Assembly (NCBI GenBank): GCA_022013615.1 | Contig: JAKLQB010000866.1 | Coordinates: 1-5,411, forward strand | Direction: 5' to 3' | DNA: 5,411 nucleotides | DNA from: Desulfobacterales bacterium | Lineage (GTDB): Bacteria; Desulfobacterota; DSM-4660; Desulfatiglandales; Desulfatiglandaceae | Shown here: piece by piece, positions 1-4,158 of the stretch | How the letters are laid out: every line of letters starts with the position of its first letter | How positions within the stretch are numbered: the stretch's first letter is position 1 | The notes under the pieces: model-generated | Databases searched by the model: none | Told to the model about the DNA's origin: nothing | Seen by the model: only the letters and a program-made list of their open reading frames with translations | Translations under genes and position numbers: made by a program

Positions 1-203
1 ATCTCCAAACCGGCGGACGAATGGTCATCAGCCACCCCATGGGTAAATCCTTTATCGACAAATTAAGGAAAGGGGCTCCGTTTCCCCTGGATGACTTCCC
101 CGAGGAACCCGATGCCGAAACCCTTTTGGCGCCCTACGGTTTGGAGATAACGGCATTTGTTGACGAGCCCGAGCTCTATATCCTAATGGCTGTTAAAACT
201 TAA
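1..203 (+). CDS. SAM-dependent methyltransferase, C-terminal fragment (5' end outside window)
   Basis: The reading frame is open from the first base (first full codon at 3) to TAA at 201-203, giving 66 residues with no start, so this is the tail of a gene entering from the left. The visible ATG at 21 is probably internal. The pattern GGRMVISHP near its start, a Pro/Asp-rich stretch (PLDDFP), LLAPYGLEI and the ending DEPELYILMAVK match the last strands of class I (Rossmann-fold) methyltransferases of the Methyltransf_11 type: the strand after the SAM site, a variable linker, then the antiparallel final beta hairpin. The SAM-binding motifs themselves are off the window, so substrate and pathway cannot be told. 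No downstream gene follows closely, so it appears to end its operon. Confidence 0.7.
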   Translation, partial: LQTGGRMVISHPMGKSFIDKLRKGAPFPLDDFPEEPDAETLLAPYGLEITAFVDEPELYILMAVKT

Positions 204-241
204 ATTAGCGGCCATTGTTCATCTATTATTCCACCGCTAAT
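204..241. repeat. Inverted repeat just after the methyltransferase stop
   Basis: ATTAGCGG (204-211) and CCGCTAAT (234-241) are a perfect 8-bp inverted repeat with a 22-nt loop, starting one base after the stop codon. It has no T-run on the plus strand, so it may be a 3'-end stabilising hairpin or a weak terminator for the methyltransferase gene. Confidence 0.35.
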
Positions 242-265
242 AAGTTATTATTGGCACGACGAAGC

Positions 266-291
266 AAAAAAAGGGACTTATAGGATGTCCC
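266..291 (-). terminator. Rho-independent terminator-like hairpin, minus strand
   Basis: Read on the minus strand, GGGAC (291-287), a 9-nt loop, GTCCC (277-273) and seven T (272-266) form a terminator-like stem and tract. The stem is only 5 bp (more with flanking G/C slippage). No minus-strand gene is visible to its right before 1463, so what it would terminate is unknown. Confidence 0.4.
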
Positions 292-350
292 CCTTCATGT
301 TCTATATTCCTTCCTTTGGCCACCCATGCTCAAAAAGCGTTGTGTTTTTC

Positions 351-379
351 TTGACGAGATAGCTGATTTCAGTTAATTT
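351..379 (+). promoter_or_regulatory. Sigma70-type promoter of putative small RNA, copy 1
   Basis: TTGACG (351-356), a 17-bp spacer and TAATTT (374-379). Both hexamers and the spacer length are identical in copy 2, whereas four of the 17 spacer bases differ. That is the expected conservation pattern of a working promoter. The start point would be near 386. Confidence 0.5.
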
Positions 380-385
380 CCTCTA

Positions 386-561
386 AGTATCTAAGATGAT
401 AGGTTTTTAACCATTTTTGGACAACAGCATGCCTGTCGGAGCATAGCGTAGATCCCGCTATCGGGGGCCTGTGCAATCCATACTGTGACACCGGAGGCGA
501 ACCATGCCTTGACCTATGTTTATTAGAGCTCCATTATCTCCAAAGAGACGTGGAGTTTTTT
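386..561 (+). ncRNA. Putative small RNA, about 175 nt, copy 1 (family not recognised)
   Basis: Bounded by the promoter at 351-379 and a terminator ending at 561. The core 423-502 is nearly invariant between the two copies and folds readily. GCCTGTCGG (431-439) can pair with CCGGAGGC (491-498) as two short helices around a small internal loop. Inside it ATAGCG (444-449) and CGCTAT (457-462) make a perfect 6-bp hairpin with a 7-nt loop. A GGTT/AACC hairpin lies upstream. There is no sensible open frame: the ATG after GGAGG at 503 gives two codons before a stop and is absent from copy 2. It could instead be the leader of a lost gene or a non-autonomous mobile element. It does not match any riboswitch, 6S, SRP or tmRNA consensus I can recall. 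Boundaries are estimates. Confidence 0.5.
528..561 (+). terminator. Rho-independent terminator of putative small RNA, copy 1
   Basis: CTCCA (529-533) pairs with TGGAG (551-555). An inner helix TCTC/GAGA (537-540/545-548) closes on a CAAA loop, and six T follow (556-561). In copy 2 the loop is GAAA, a GNRA tetraloop, and the helices remain. Confidence 0.65.
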
Positions 562-566
562 ATTTA

Positions 567-639
567 TTTTGACCGGATTTGACAAAAATGTATGATGGAC
601 TTTGTTGAACGTTGAAAGCTTAACTTCGTCCATTTTTTT
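567..639 (+). other. TGACCGGAT motif copy A, promoter-like, followed by a hairpin with T-run
   Basis: TTGACC (569-574), 16 bp, TATGAT (591-596) looks like a promoter and contains the 17-mer TGACCGKATYTGWCAAA found four times in the window. Immediately after, ATGGAC (595-600) pairs with GTCCAT (628-633), followed by seven T (633-639). In copy 2 the distal stem is broken by substitutions, so the hairpin is not well supported as functional. Confidence 0.4.
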
Positions 640-760
640 GGAGTTGCGCACGGTCTGCACAAACGTCCTCGATACCGTTGGTCAGAAGGATAAATATTTT
701 TCGGTTTTTGTTCGGATTAAGGCCGGGTTTAAGGCATTAATAATACTGTGGAGATGACTT

Positions 761-1183
761 ATGGATGAAAAAGTTAGAGAAGCAATCAAAAATGCCGTGA
801 AAAGAGAAACATTTGCGCAGGCGTTGAACATGAAGTTGATTGAATTGGAAGACGGGCATTCGGTGGTGGAGATGATCTACACCCCGGAAAATATGAACAA
901 TATTTACGACCGGGCCCACGGCGGGGCATTATTCGGGTTAATTGATGAAGCATTTGAAACAGCCGGGCAGACCAAGGGCACCATCGCGGTGGCGTTGAAT
1001 GTTAATATCATCTATGTCACCAGCCCGAAACCCGGCTCCAGATTGCGTGCTGAAGCAAACCGGGTTAGCGAAACCCAAAAAACGGCAAGCTTTGATATTA
1101 AGATTACGGACCAGGATGGTAACATCATCACCACATGCCAGGCATTGGCCTATCAAACCGGAAAACCCATACCTTTTCTTTAG
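761..1183 (+). CDS. PaaI-family hotdog-fold acyl-CoA thioesterase
   Basis: 140 residues, the usual size for a stand-alone hotdog thioesterase. The family signature is clear: AHGGALFGLIDEAFETA at 52-68, with the HGG at 53-55 and acidic D62/E63 at the start of the central helix, where PaaI-type enzymes place their catalytic carboxylate. It is followed by the strands VALNVNIIYVTSPKPGSRLRAEA and the final KTASFDIKITDQDGNIITTCQALAY. Such enzymes hydrolyse acyl- or aryl-CoA thioesters in the cytoplasm as homotetramers; the substrate cannot be read here. ATG at 761 is preceded by GGAG (750-753) at 7 nt, which supports the start. No clear promoter is visible. The gene stands alone, downstream of repeat copy 1, with no phenylacetate-pathway neighbours. 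Confidence 0.9.
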   Translation: MDEKVREAIKNAVKRETFAQALNMKLIELEDGHSVVEMIYTPENMNNIYDRAHGGALFGLIDEAFETAGQTKGTIAVALNVNIIYVTSPKPGSRLRAEANRVSETQKTASFDIKITDQDGNIITTCQALAYQTGKPIPFL

Positions 1184-1184
1184 T

Positions 1185-1209
1185 CAATTGAGATAATATG
1201 GGTCAATTT
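1185..1209 (+). repeat. 25-bp dispersed repeat, copy 1 (after thioesterase stop)
   Basis: Begins CAATTGAGATAATATGGGT. It matches 5182-5206 at 23 of 25 positions, same orientation. This copy starts two bases after the thioesterase stop; the other lies downstream of the ADP-ribosylglycohydrolase gene. It contains the palindrome CAATTG and a TATAAT/GATAAT-like core. Role unknown. Confidence 0.6.
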
Positions 1210-1219
1210 AAATTAACTA

Positions 1220-1312
1220 CCTCGCATCAAGCTGCGGGGAATTAACCCCTGTGAGTCTTAGGAAGACTTGTCTGCCTGTGGAAGACTTGTCCGCCTTTGG
1301 CGGACTAAAACC
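1220..1312. repeat. Hairpin and 19-bp tandem duplication in intergenic region
   Basis: CCTCGCA (1220-1226) pairs with TGCGGGG (1233-1239), giving a 7-bp stem with one G-T pair. Two tandem 19-bp units (1261-1279 and 1280-1298, starting GGAAGACTTGTC) differ at two positions. The second unit is part of a perfect palindrome, GTCCGCC-TTT-GGCGGAC (1289-1305). This is the style of REP-like extragenic palindromes. The rest of the gap, to 1462, holds GGGATCTGACCCC at 1393-1405 and no gene that I can support. Confidence 0.55.
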
Positions 1313-1462
1313 CGCAACCCGGAATTCGAAACTCGTAATACAACAAGAGTCAAGAGTAGATTTATCCCGTTCAATGCACAGCCTATTTAACTGGGATCTG
1401 ACCCCTTTCCCTTGCACATCATCAATCTTTCTTTAGCTATACGATCCGTGCTTAGTTACGTC

Positions 1463-1753
1463 TTATTCTGAGGCATGAAGTCTCTTTTCTCTATCGATTC
1501 TTTCGCGAAGCCACATTGCCATGAGTTGGGTGTGAGGTACGCCTTTCTTGCGAGCGAGTCGTTTTATCATCGACACATCAAAGGGGTCCATGCGGAGGGA
1601 GACCGGTTGACGGGCAGGGCGGGGAACCTTAAAAGGCTCTGCATCATTGAGCAATTCCTGAATCTGCTCAGGACTCTCTCCCGAAATAGCGGTGTCCCAC
1701 TGGATGGCCTCTTTCTTGAGACCATTTCTTGTCTTTTTTGGAAGTTTGCTCAT
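1463..1753 (-). CDS. CopG-type (ribbon-helix-helix) antitoxin of BrnT-like toxin
   Basis: 96 residues. The C-terminal part (about 49-90) has the ribbon-helix-helix pattern: a short strand QPVSLRMDP, helix FDVSMIKRLARKKG, turn VPHTQ and helix LMAMWLRERIDRE. This is typical of CopG/BrnA-like antitoxins that bind DNA as dimers and autoregulate. The basic N-terminal 45 residues would hold the toxin-binding segment. Its ATG overlaps the upstream toxin stop as ATGA (1753-1750), so translation is probably coupled. AGAGGG (1766-1761) sits 7 nt before the start. It should neutralise the protein encoded at 1750-2070. No obvious terminator follows 1463 on this strand. The family call rests on the fold pattern plus the toxin neighbour. 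Confidence 0.8.
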   Translation of the reverse strand: MSKLPKKTRNGLKKEAIQWDTAISGESPEQIQELLNDAEPFKVPRPARQPVSLRMDPFDVSMIKRLARKKGVPHTQLMAMWLRERIDREKRLHASE

Positions 1754-2070
1754 TTTTTTACCCTCTTAAAATAGGTTTTTTTGGTGGTGTTTGACATAGG
1801 AAAAGCTGTTACGCAGCGCCATACCCCGTATTGGGGATAGGGGGCCACGATAAGTTCGATACAGGTTCCGGAGGCGTCTGTACCCCACAGACGGTATCTA
1901 TATTCGGCAGATTTTCCTCGTTTTTTCTTTTGCTTAACGGCCAGAGTCGGAAATGGCCCTTCACTGTAATACAACTCTTCAACCTGCTCGGGGCTCAAAC
2001 CATGTTCAGCAATATGATTGATATTGTCTTCGTCCCAGTCAGGTACCAGACTTTTGTCAGGTTTAATCAT
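1750..2070 (-). CDS. BrnT-like ribonuclease toxin of a type II toxin-antitoxin system
   Basis: 106 residues. The N-terminus DWDEDNINHIAEHGLSPEQVEELYY matches the BrnT-type opening (a W-acidic-x-N-x-x-H-x-x-HG-to-EEVEE helix pair). The middle strands YRYRLWGTDASGTCIELIVA and the end VWRCVTAFPMSNTTKKTYFKR match the beta sheet and final basic helix of this RelE-superfamily fold. Proteins of this kind cleave mRNA and stop translation until bound by their antitoxin. Toxin-first order with a 4-bp overlap into the antitoxin is the usual BrnTA layout. The ATG at 2070 has no Shine-Dalgarno sequence (the upstream bases read TTTGTCTC), and the predicted transcription start falls on or next to it, so the mRNA may be leaderless. 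No truncation is seen. The exact BrnT subfamily is uncertain. Confidence 0.78.
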   Translation of the reverse strand: MIKPDKSLVPDWDEDNINHIAEHGLSPEQVEELYYSEGPFPTLAVKQKKKRGKSAEYRYRLWGTDASGTCIELIVAPYPQYGVWRCVTAFPMSNTTKKTYFKRVKK

Positions 2071-2076
2071 GAGACA

Positions 2077-2105
2077 AATTTAGCGTAATTATTTGATTAC
2101 GTCAA
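2077..2105 (-). promoter_or_regulatory. Promoter and palindromic operator of the minus-strand toxin-antitoxin operon
   Basis: On the minus strand TTGACG (2105-2100), a 17-bp spacer and TAAATT (2082-2077) form a good sigma70 promoter ending 6 bp before the toxin ATG. Within the spacer and touching the -35 lies a perfect inverted repeat CGTAAT-6 nt-ATTACG (2084-2101). It is well placed for the ribbon-helix-helix antitoxin, alone or with the toxin, to block RNA polymerase. The operator role is inferred from position and symmetry. Confidence 0.65.
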
Positions 2106-2203
2106 GTCTCTCGCTCAGCCTTTCCCGTCTAATCAATAGAAATAATTGTCTCCTTCCCTTGGATTATTGAAAAAATGCAATTTCTTCAAAAAAAGTTCTT
2201 GAG

Positions 2204-2233
2204 TTGTGACCGTATCTGTCAAAAACGTATGAT
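2204..2233 (+). other. TGACCGGAT motif copy B
   Basis: TGACCGTATCTGTCA followed by AAAACG and TATGAT (2228-2233). TGAC and GTCA form a short inverted repeat. This copy lies outside the large repeat, in the space between the two head-to-head toxin-antitoxin loci. Confidence 0.45.
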
Positions 2234-2279
2234 AAACGTGAAAAAATGATCTCCTGAATGAATTTTAAGTGCGAATTGC

Positions 2280-2297
2280 CTTCGCCCTCAAGCGAAG
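2280..2297. repeat. Short perfect hairpin CTTCGC-6 nt-GCGAAG
   Basis: A 6-bp perfect inverted repeat with loop CCTCAA. There is no T-run on either side, so it is not a terminator. It lies just upstream of the second large repeat. The rest of 2106-2315 contains no gene that I can support. Confidence 0.4.
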
Positions 2298-2348
2298 CGG
2301 TCCTTCTCCCATCGACCACCAACGCTTGATAAGAGTTGCGTGTTTTTC

Positions 2349-2377
2349 TTGACGAAATAGCTAATATCGGTTAATTT
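2349..2377 (+). promoter_or_regulatory. Sigma70-type promoter of putative small RNA, copy 2
   Basis: TTGACG (2349-2354), 17 bp, TAATTT (2372-2377), identical in hexamers and spacing to copy 1. The predicted start is near 2384. Confidence 0.5.
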
Positions 2378-2383
2378 CCTTTA

Positions 2384-2559
2384 AGTATCTAAGATGTTAG
2401 GTTTTTAACCTTTTTTGGAGAACAGCATGCCTGTCGGAGCATAGCGTAGATCCCGCTATCGGGGGCCCGTGCAATCCATACTGTGACACCGGAGGCGAAC
2501 AATTCCTTGACCTATGTTTTTTAAAGCTCCATTATCTCGAAAGAGACGGGGAGTTTTTT
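2384..2559 (+). ncRNA. Putative small RNA, about 175 nt, copy 2 (family not recognised)
   Basis: Same plan as copy 1: conserved promoter, core 2421-2500 with the GCCTGTCGG/CCGGAGGC closing helix and the ATAGCG/CGCTAT hairpin, then a terminator. Here AGGTT-TTT-AACCT near 2399-2411 is followed by a T-run, so an early termination hairpin is possible but has only 5 bp. The ATG seen after the GGAGG in copy 1 is changed here, which argues against a leader peptide. The next gene start is over 280 nt beyond the terminator, with its own promoter between, so a cis-acting leader for that gene is unlikely. Confidence 0.5.
2525..2559 (+). terminator. Rho-independent terminator of putative small RNA, copy 2
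   Basis: CTCC (2527-2530) pairs with GGAG (2550-2553). The inner TCTC/GAGA helix (2535-2538/2543-2546) closes on a GAAA tetraloop, and six T follow (2554-2559). Confidence 0.65.
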
Positions 2560-2564
2560 ATTTA

Positions 2565-2594
2565 TTTTGACCGGATTTGACAAAAACGTATGGT
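2565..2594 (+). other. TGACCGGAT motif copy C, promoter-like
   Basis: TTGACC, 16 bp, TATGGT. It is the counterpart of copy A inside the second large repeat, following the small RNA terminator directly. The following hairpin is weaker than in copy A because its distal stem bases have changed. Confidence 0.4.
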
Positions 2595-2715
2595 AGACTT
2601 TGTGAACATTAAAAGCTTAACTTCGTCCGTTTTTTTGGGGAGTTGCGCACGGTCTGGACGAACGTCCCCCTCGACGTGCTCCCTCTTTTTCTGTTCTTTA
2701 CATTTTTTCTTCTCC

Positions 2716-2744
2716 TTGACTTAAACCGAATGTTTTGCTTATAC
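2716..2744 (+). promoter_or_regulatory. Sigma70-type promoter upstream of the plus-strand toxin-antitoxin locus
   Basis: TTGACT (2716-2721), 17 bp, TTATAC (2739-2744); TATACT with an 18-bp spacer is equally possible. It would give a leader of about 90 nt before the toxin pseudogene. A second match, TTGAAT (2836-2841), 18 bp, TATAAT (2860-2865), lies over the start of the toxin frame. It could drive the antitoxin from inside the pseudogene or be chance. Confidence 0.45.
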
Positions 2745-2842
2745 TTTCAACAGTGATTATTACCCACTATACGCTAAAAATACCCGCAGTAACAAGAAAA
2801 GCGGTTTGGAAAGATTGCAATTCCTATGGGGTTCGTTGAATT

Positions 2843-3131
2843 TTGGTAGCCATAAATGATATAATTTGGTTTGAGCGGATAGTCGAAAAACTTGCATGGA
2901 AGCACAATGTATTACCCTCTGAAGTGGAAGAGGTTTTAAACGGCGTTTGTAGATTCTTTCGAAAGGAAAAAGGCAAAGTTGAAGGAGAACAATTTGTATA
3001 ATGCCCTTGGCAAAACGGAAGCCGGGCGGTTTTTGTCTGTCTTTTTTATCAGAAAGCTCGGAAACAAGGCTCTTATTATTACGGCAAGGGATATGAACAA
3101 AAGCGAGAGGAAAAGGTATGGGAAAAAATAA
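2843..3131 (+). pseudogene. BrnT-family toxin gene broken by a single frameshift
   Basis: Two frames join into one BrnT-like protein. The first frame (from TTG 2843) reads IIWFERIVEKLAWKHNV then LPSEVEEVL and ends VEGEQFV-stop at 2999-3001. The second frame takes over at about 2994, reads YNALGKTEAGRFLSVFFIRK, then GNKALIITARDMNKSERKRY, and stops at 3129-3131. Together they give the BrnT order: N-terminal W..(E)..KH helix, EEVEEVL, GE-LYNALG-T-AGR strands, then the conserved ITARDM and basic C-terminal helix. Removing one T from TTT at 2993-2995 restores a protein of about 95 residues, the family's normal length. The start is uncertain: no ATG is near, and TTG 2843 lacks a good Shine-Dalgarno. 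A sequencing error or recoding is possible but less likely than a disabled toxin. Confidence 0.82.
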
Positions 3132-3363
3132 GAATATCAAAGATATGTCTATAAATGAGGCTTCTGATTATTGGGATGAACATGATTTCGGAGAATTCGA
3201 TGATATTCGGGAGGTATCCGAAATACGATTCTCCTTGAAAAAGAAAAAATATGTGGGAATCGATGGGGACTTGTATGCTGTTATAAAAAACAAGGCGAAA
3301 ACGCTAAACAAACCAGAAGATATCCTTATAAATGAATGGTTATCTGAGAAGGCGGGTACTTAA
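3118..3363 (+). CDS. CopG-type antitoxin of the plus-strand BrnT locus
   Basis: 81 residues. MSINEASDYWDEHDFGEFDD (10-29) is the conserved toxin-contacting segment of CopG-type antitoxins that pair with BrnT. It is followed by EIRFSLKKKKYVGID (35-49) and a helix pair LYAVIKNKAKTLNKPEDILINEWLSEK that forms the ribbon-helix-helix domain. ATG 3118 overlaps the last 14 bases of the toxin pseudogene, as in an intact toxin-first operon. GAGG (3107-3110) lies 7 nt upstream; the ATG at 3145 is a less likely alternative. The frame is intact although its toxin is not. That fits loss of the toxin with retention of a harmless DNA-binding antitoxin, which might still bind its own promoter or protect against a related toxin. 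It is clearly different in sequence from the antitoxin at 1463-1753. Confidence 0.85.
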   Translation: MGKNKNIKDMSINEASDYWDEHDFGEFDDIREVSEIRFSLKKKKYVGIDGDLYAVIKNKAKTLNKPEDILINEWLSEKAGT

Positions 3364-3432
3364 AGAATAAGTCCACTTCCTACAACCCCAATCCTCAATT
3401 AACGTCTTTTAATACCTCGTCTTTTGAAATTC

Positions 3433-3481
3433 AAGCTTTATGACCTCCCTTCTTGATGTACAATTTATAATAAAGCTTTTT
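3433..3481 (+). terminator. AT-rich inverted repeat with T-run, possible weak terminator
   Basis: AAGCTTTA (3433-3440) and TAAAGCTT (3471-3478) are perfectly complementary with a 30-nt loop, ending in five T. It lies 70 bp after the antitoxin stop. The stem is AT-rich and the loop long, so efficiency would be low. Confidence 0.3.
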
Positions 3482-3496
3482 AAAAATGTTCCATCC

Positions 3497-3531
3497 TTTT
3501 GACCGGATCTGTCAAACACCCCTGATATGAT
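3497..3531 (+). other. TGACCGGAT motif copy D, with extended -10-like element
   Basis: TTTGAC (3498-3503) and GTCAAA (3511-3516) form a perfect 6-bp inverted repeat separated by CGGATCT. TGATATGAT (extended -10 form) follows at 3523-3531. No supported gene starts until 3684. Apart from this and a 10-bp tandem repeat (TCCCGGAAAA twice, 3654-3673), I see nothing supportable in 3364-3683. Confidence 0.4.
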
Positions 3532-3683
3532 AAAGCCAAAATGTAAGTAAAAAGAGATCATCATAATGGAACATGTCATCAATGTAGGTTTAAAATTCAC
3601 TAAAAAATCATAACATCAAGTAGTTGAATGAGTTATTTACTTATTGATGGACGTCCCGGAAAATCCCGGAAAATCACAATGAT

Positions 3684-4133
3684 ATGAATTGCAAGGCGGT
3701 AAAGTGGGGAACGGTTAGCTTGCCTTACAAGGTCTGGAAAAATATCGTGGAAAACCTGGTACCCATCTTAAACGATGAAGAAATTTCAATTGCTGCTGAA
3801 ACCTTTCAAATTAAATTTGGTGGAACGAAAATAGAACATCCTCAAATCAAGGTCACGCGTTTGGATAAACTTGCTGTTGAGATTCCGGTGGATGCAAAAC
3901 CAATAGAGATAGTGGAATTTGCTCTCCAGCATGATATGAGGACCTTGCGGGGTTCAGGGGCGTGGAAAACAATCAGAACATCTATAGATCAGGTGAGAAA
4001 GCAAACCGAAAGGGCCTGTATTCCTTTAAAAAAATATGGCGTTACCCCAGAAGACCTTGCAGATTTAGTGGCCCTAAAACGTGATATTGCGGACAATAGG
4101 CGTTTCAAGGATATTCTTTTTTCTCGTCACTAA
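3684..4133 (+). CDS. Protein of unknown function, upstream partner of ADP-ribosylglycohydrolase
   Basis: 149 residues; I do not recognise a family. It looks like a real gene: amino-acid composition is normal, and codon use resembles the next gene. The predicted layout is a short beta/helix start (KAVKWGTVSLPYKVWKNIVENL), a strand-rich middle (about 33-75, including IKFGGTKIEHPQIKVTRLD and LAVEIPVD), and a charged helical C-terminal half with KKYGVTPEDLADLVALKRDI. No signal peptide, membrane segment, ADP-ribosyltransferase signature or metal-binding motif is evident. ATG 3684 is the only in-frame ATG after the stop at 3645-3647, but it has no good Shine-Dalgarno, so the start or regulation may be unusual. 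Its stop is 25 bp before the ADP-ribosylglycohydrolase ATG, suggesting co-transcription. Confidence 0.75.
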   Translation: MNCKAVKWGTVSLPYKVWKNIVENLVPILNDEEISIAAETFQIKFGGTKIEHPQIKVTRLDKLAVEIPVDAKPIEIVEFALQHDMRTLRGSGAWKTIRTSIDQVRKQTERACIPLKKYGVTPEDLADLVALKRDIADNRRFKDILFSRH

Positions 4134-4158
4134 ATAAAAAAATCGAGCGAGACAACAA

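Larger units (their letters stand above)
320..675 (+). repeat. Large dispersed repeat, copy 1 (contains a putative small RNA gene)
   Basis: This stretch repeats at about 2316-2675 in the same orientation. Clear similarity starts at 343 (TGTTTTTCTTGACG) and is detectable from about 320 (CCACC). It runs to the block ending ACGTCC near 668. By eye the copies are about 90% identical in the flanks. The 80-nt core 423-502 differs at a single base (T470 against C2468). The offset is 1998 bp through the core, so there are essentially no indels until about 605. No long open frame lies inside, and I see no convincing terminal inverted repeats or target duplications, so it does not look like a classic insertion sequence. 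Confidence 0.9.
2316..2675 (+). repeat. Large dispersed repeat, copy 2 (contains a putative small RNA gene)
   Basis: Second copy of the 320-675 element, same orientation. It is strongly similar from 2341 to about 2668, more weakly from 2316. The core 2421-2500 differs from copy 1 at one base only. A one-base deletion near 2605 and two small insertions after 2630 are the main indels. It sits between two oppositely oriented toxin-antitoxin loci. Confidence 0.9.

Noticed and set aside
251..265. TTGGCACGACGAAGC as a sigma54 promoter
   Set aside because: The GG and GC elements are 9 rather than 10 bases apart and the TTGC half is missing.
503..511. GGAGG then ATG as a leader peptide in repeat copy 1
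   Set aside because: Only two codons before a stop, and the ATG is absent from copy 2 although the surrounding core is conserved.
343..675. Repeat as an insertion sequence or MITE with terminal inverted repeats
   Set aside because: Ends share only a vague CGTTGTG/CACAAACG resemblance in copy 1 that does not hold in copy 2; no target duplication or transposase frame is visible.
1251..1436. 61-codon frame on the plus strand and a 66-codon frame antisense to it
   Set aside because: Both run through the 19-bp tandem and palindromes, lack Shine-Dalgarno sequences and give no protein-like pattern.
1475..2088. Plus-strand frames of 99 and 85 codons
   Set aside because: They are antisense to the intact toxin-antitoxin operon, which has family motifs, an ATGA overlap and its own promoter.
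2760..3140. 126-codon open frame on the minus strand
   Set aside because: It runs antisense to the broken BrnT gene and the start of its antitoxin, whose family motifs are clear on the plus strand. Its own translation shows no recognisable domain.
3566..3613. 15-codon frame after TGACCGGAT motif D
   Set aside because: Very short, weak ribosome site, no recognisable peptide; a frame this short is expected by chance.
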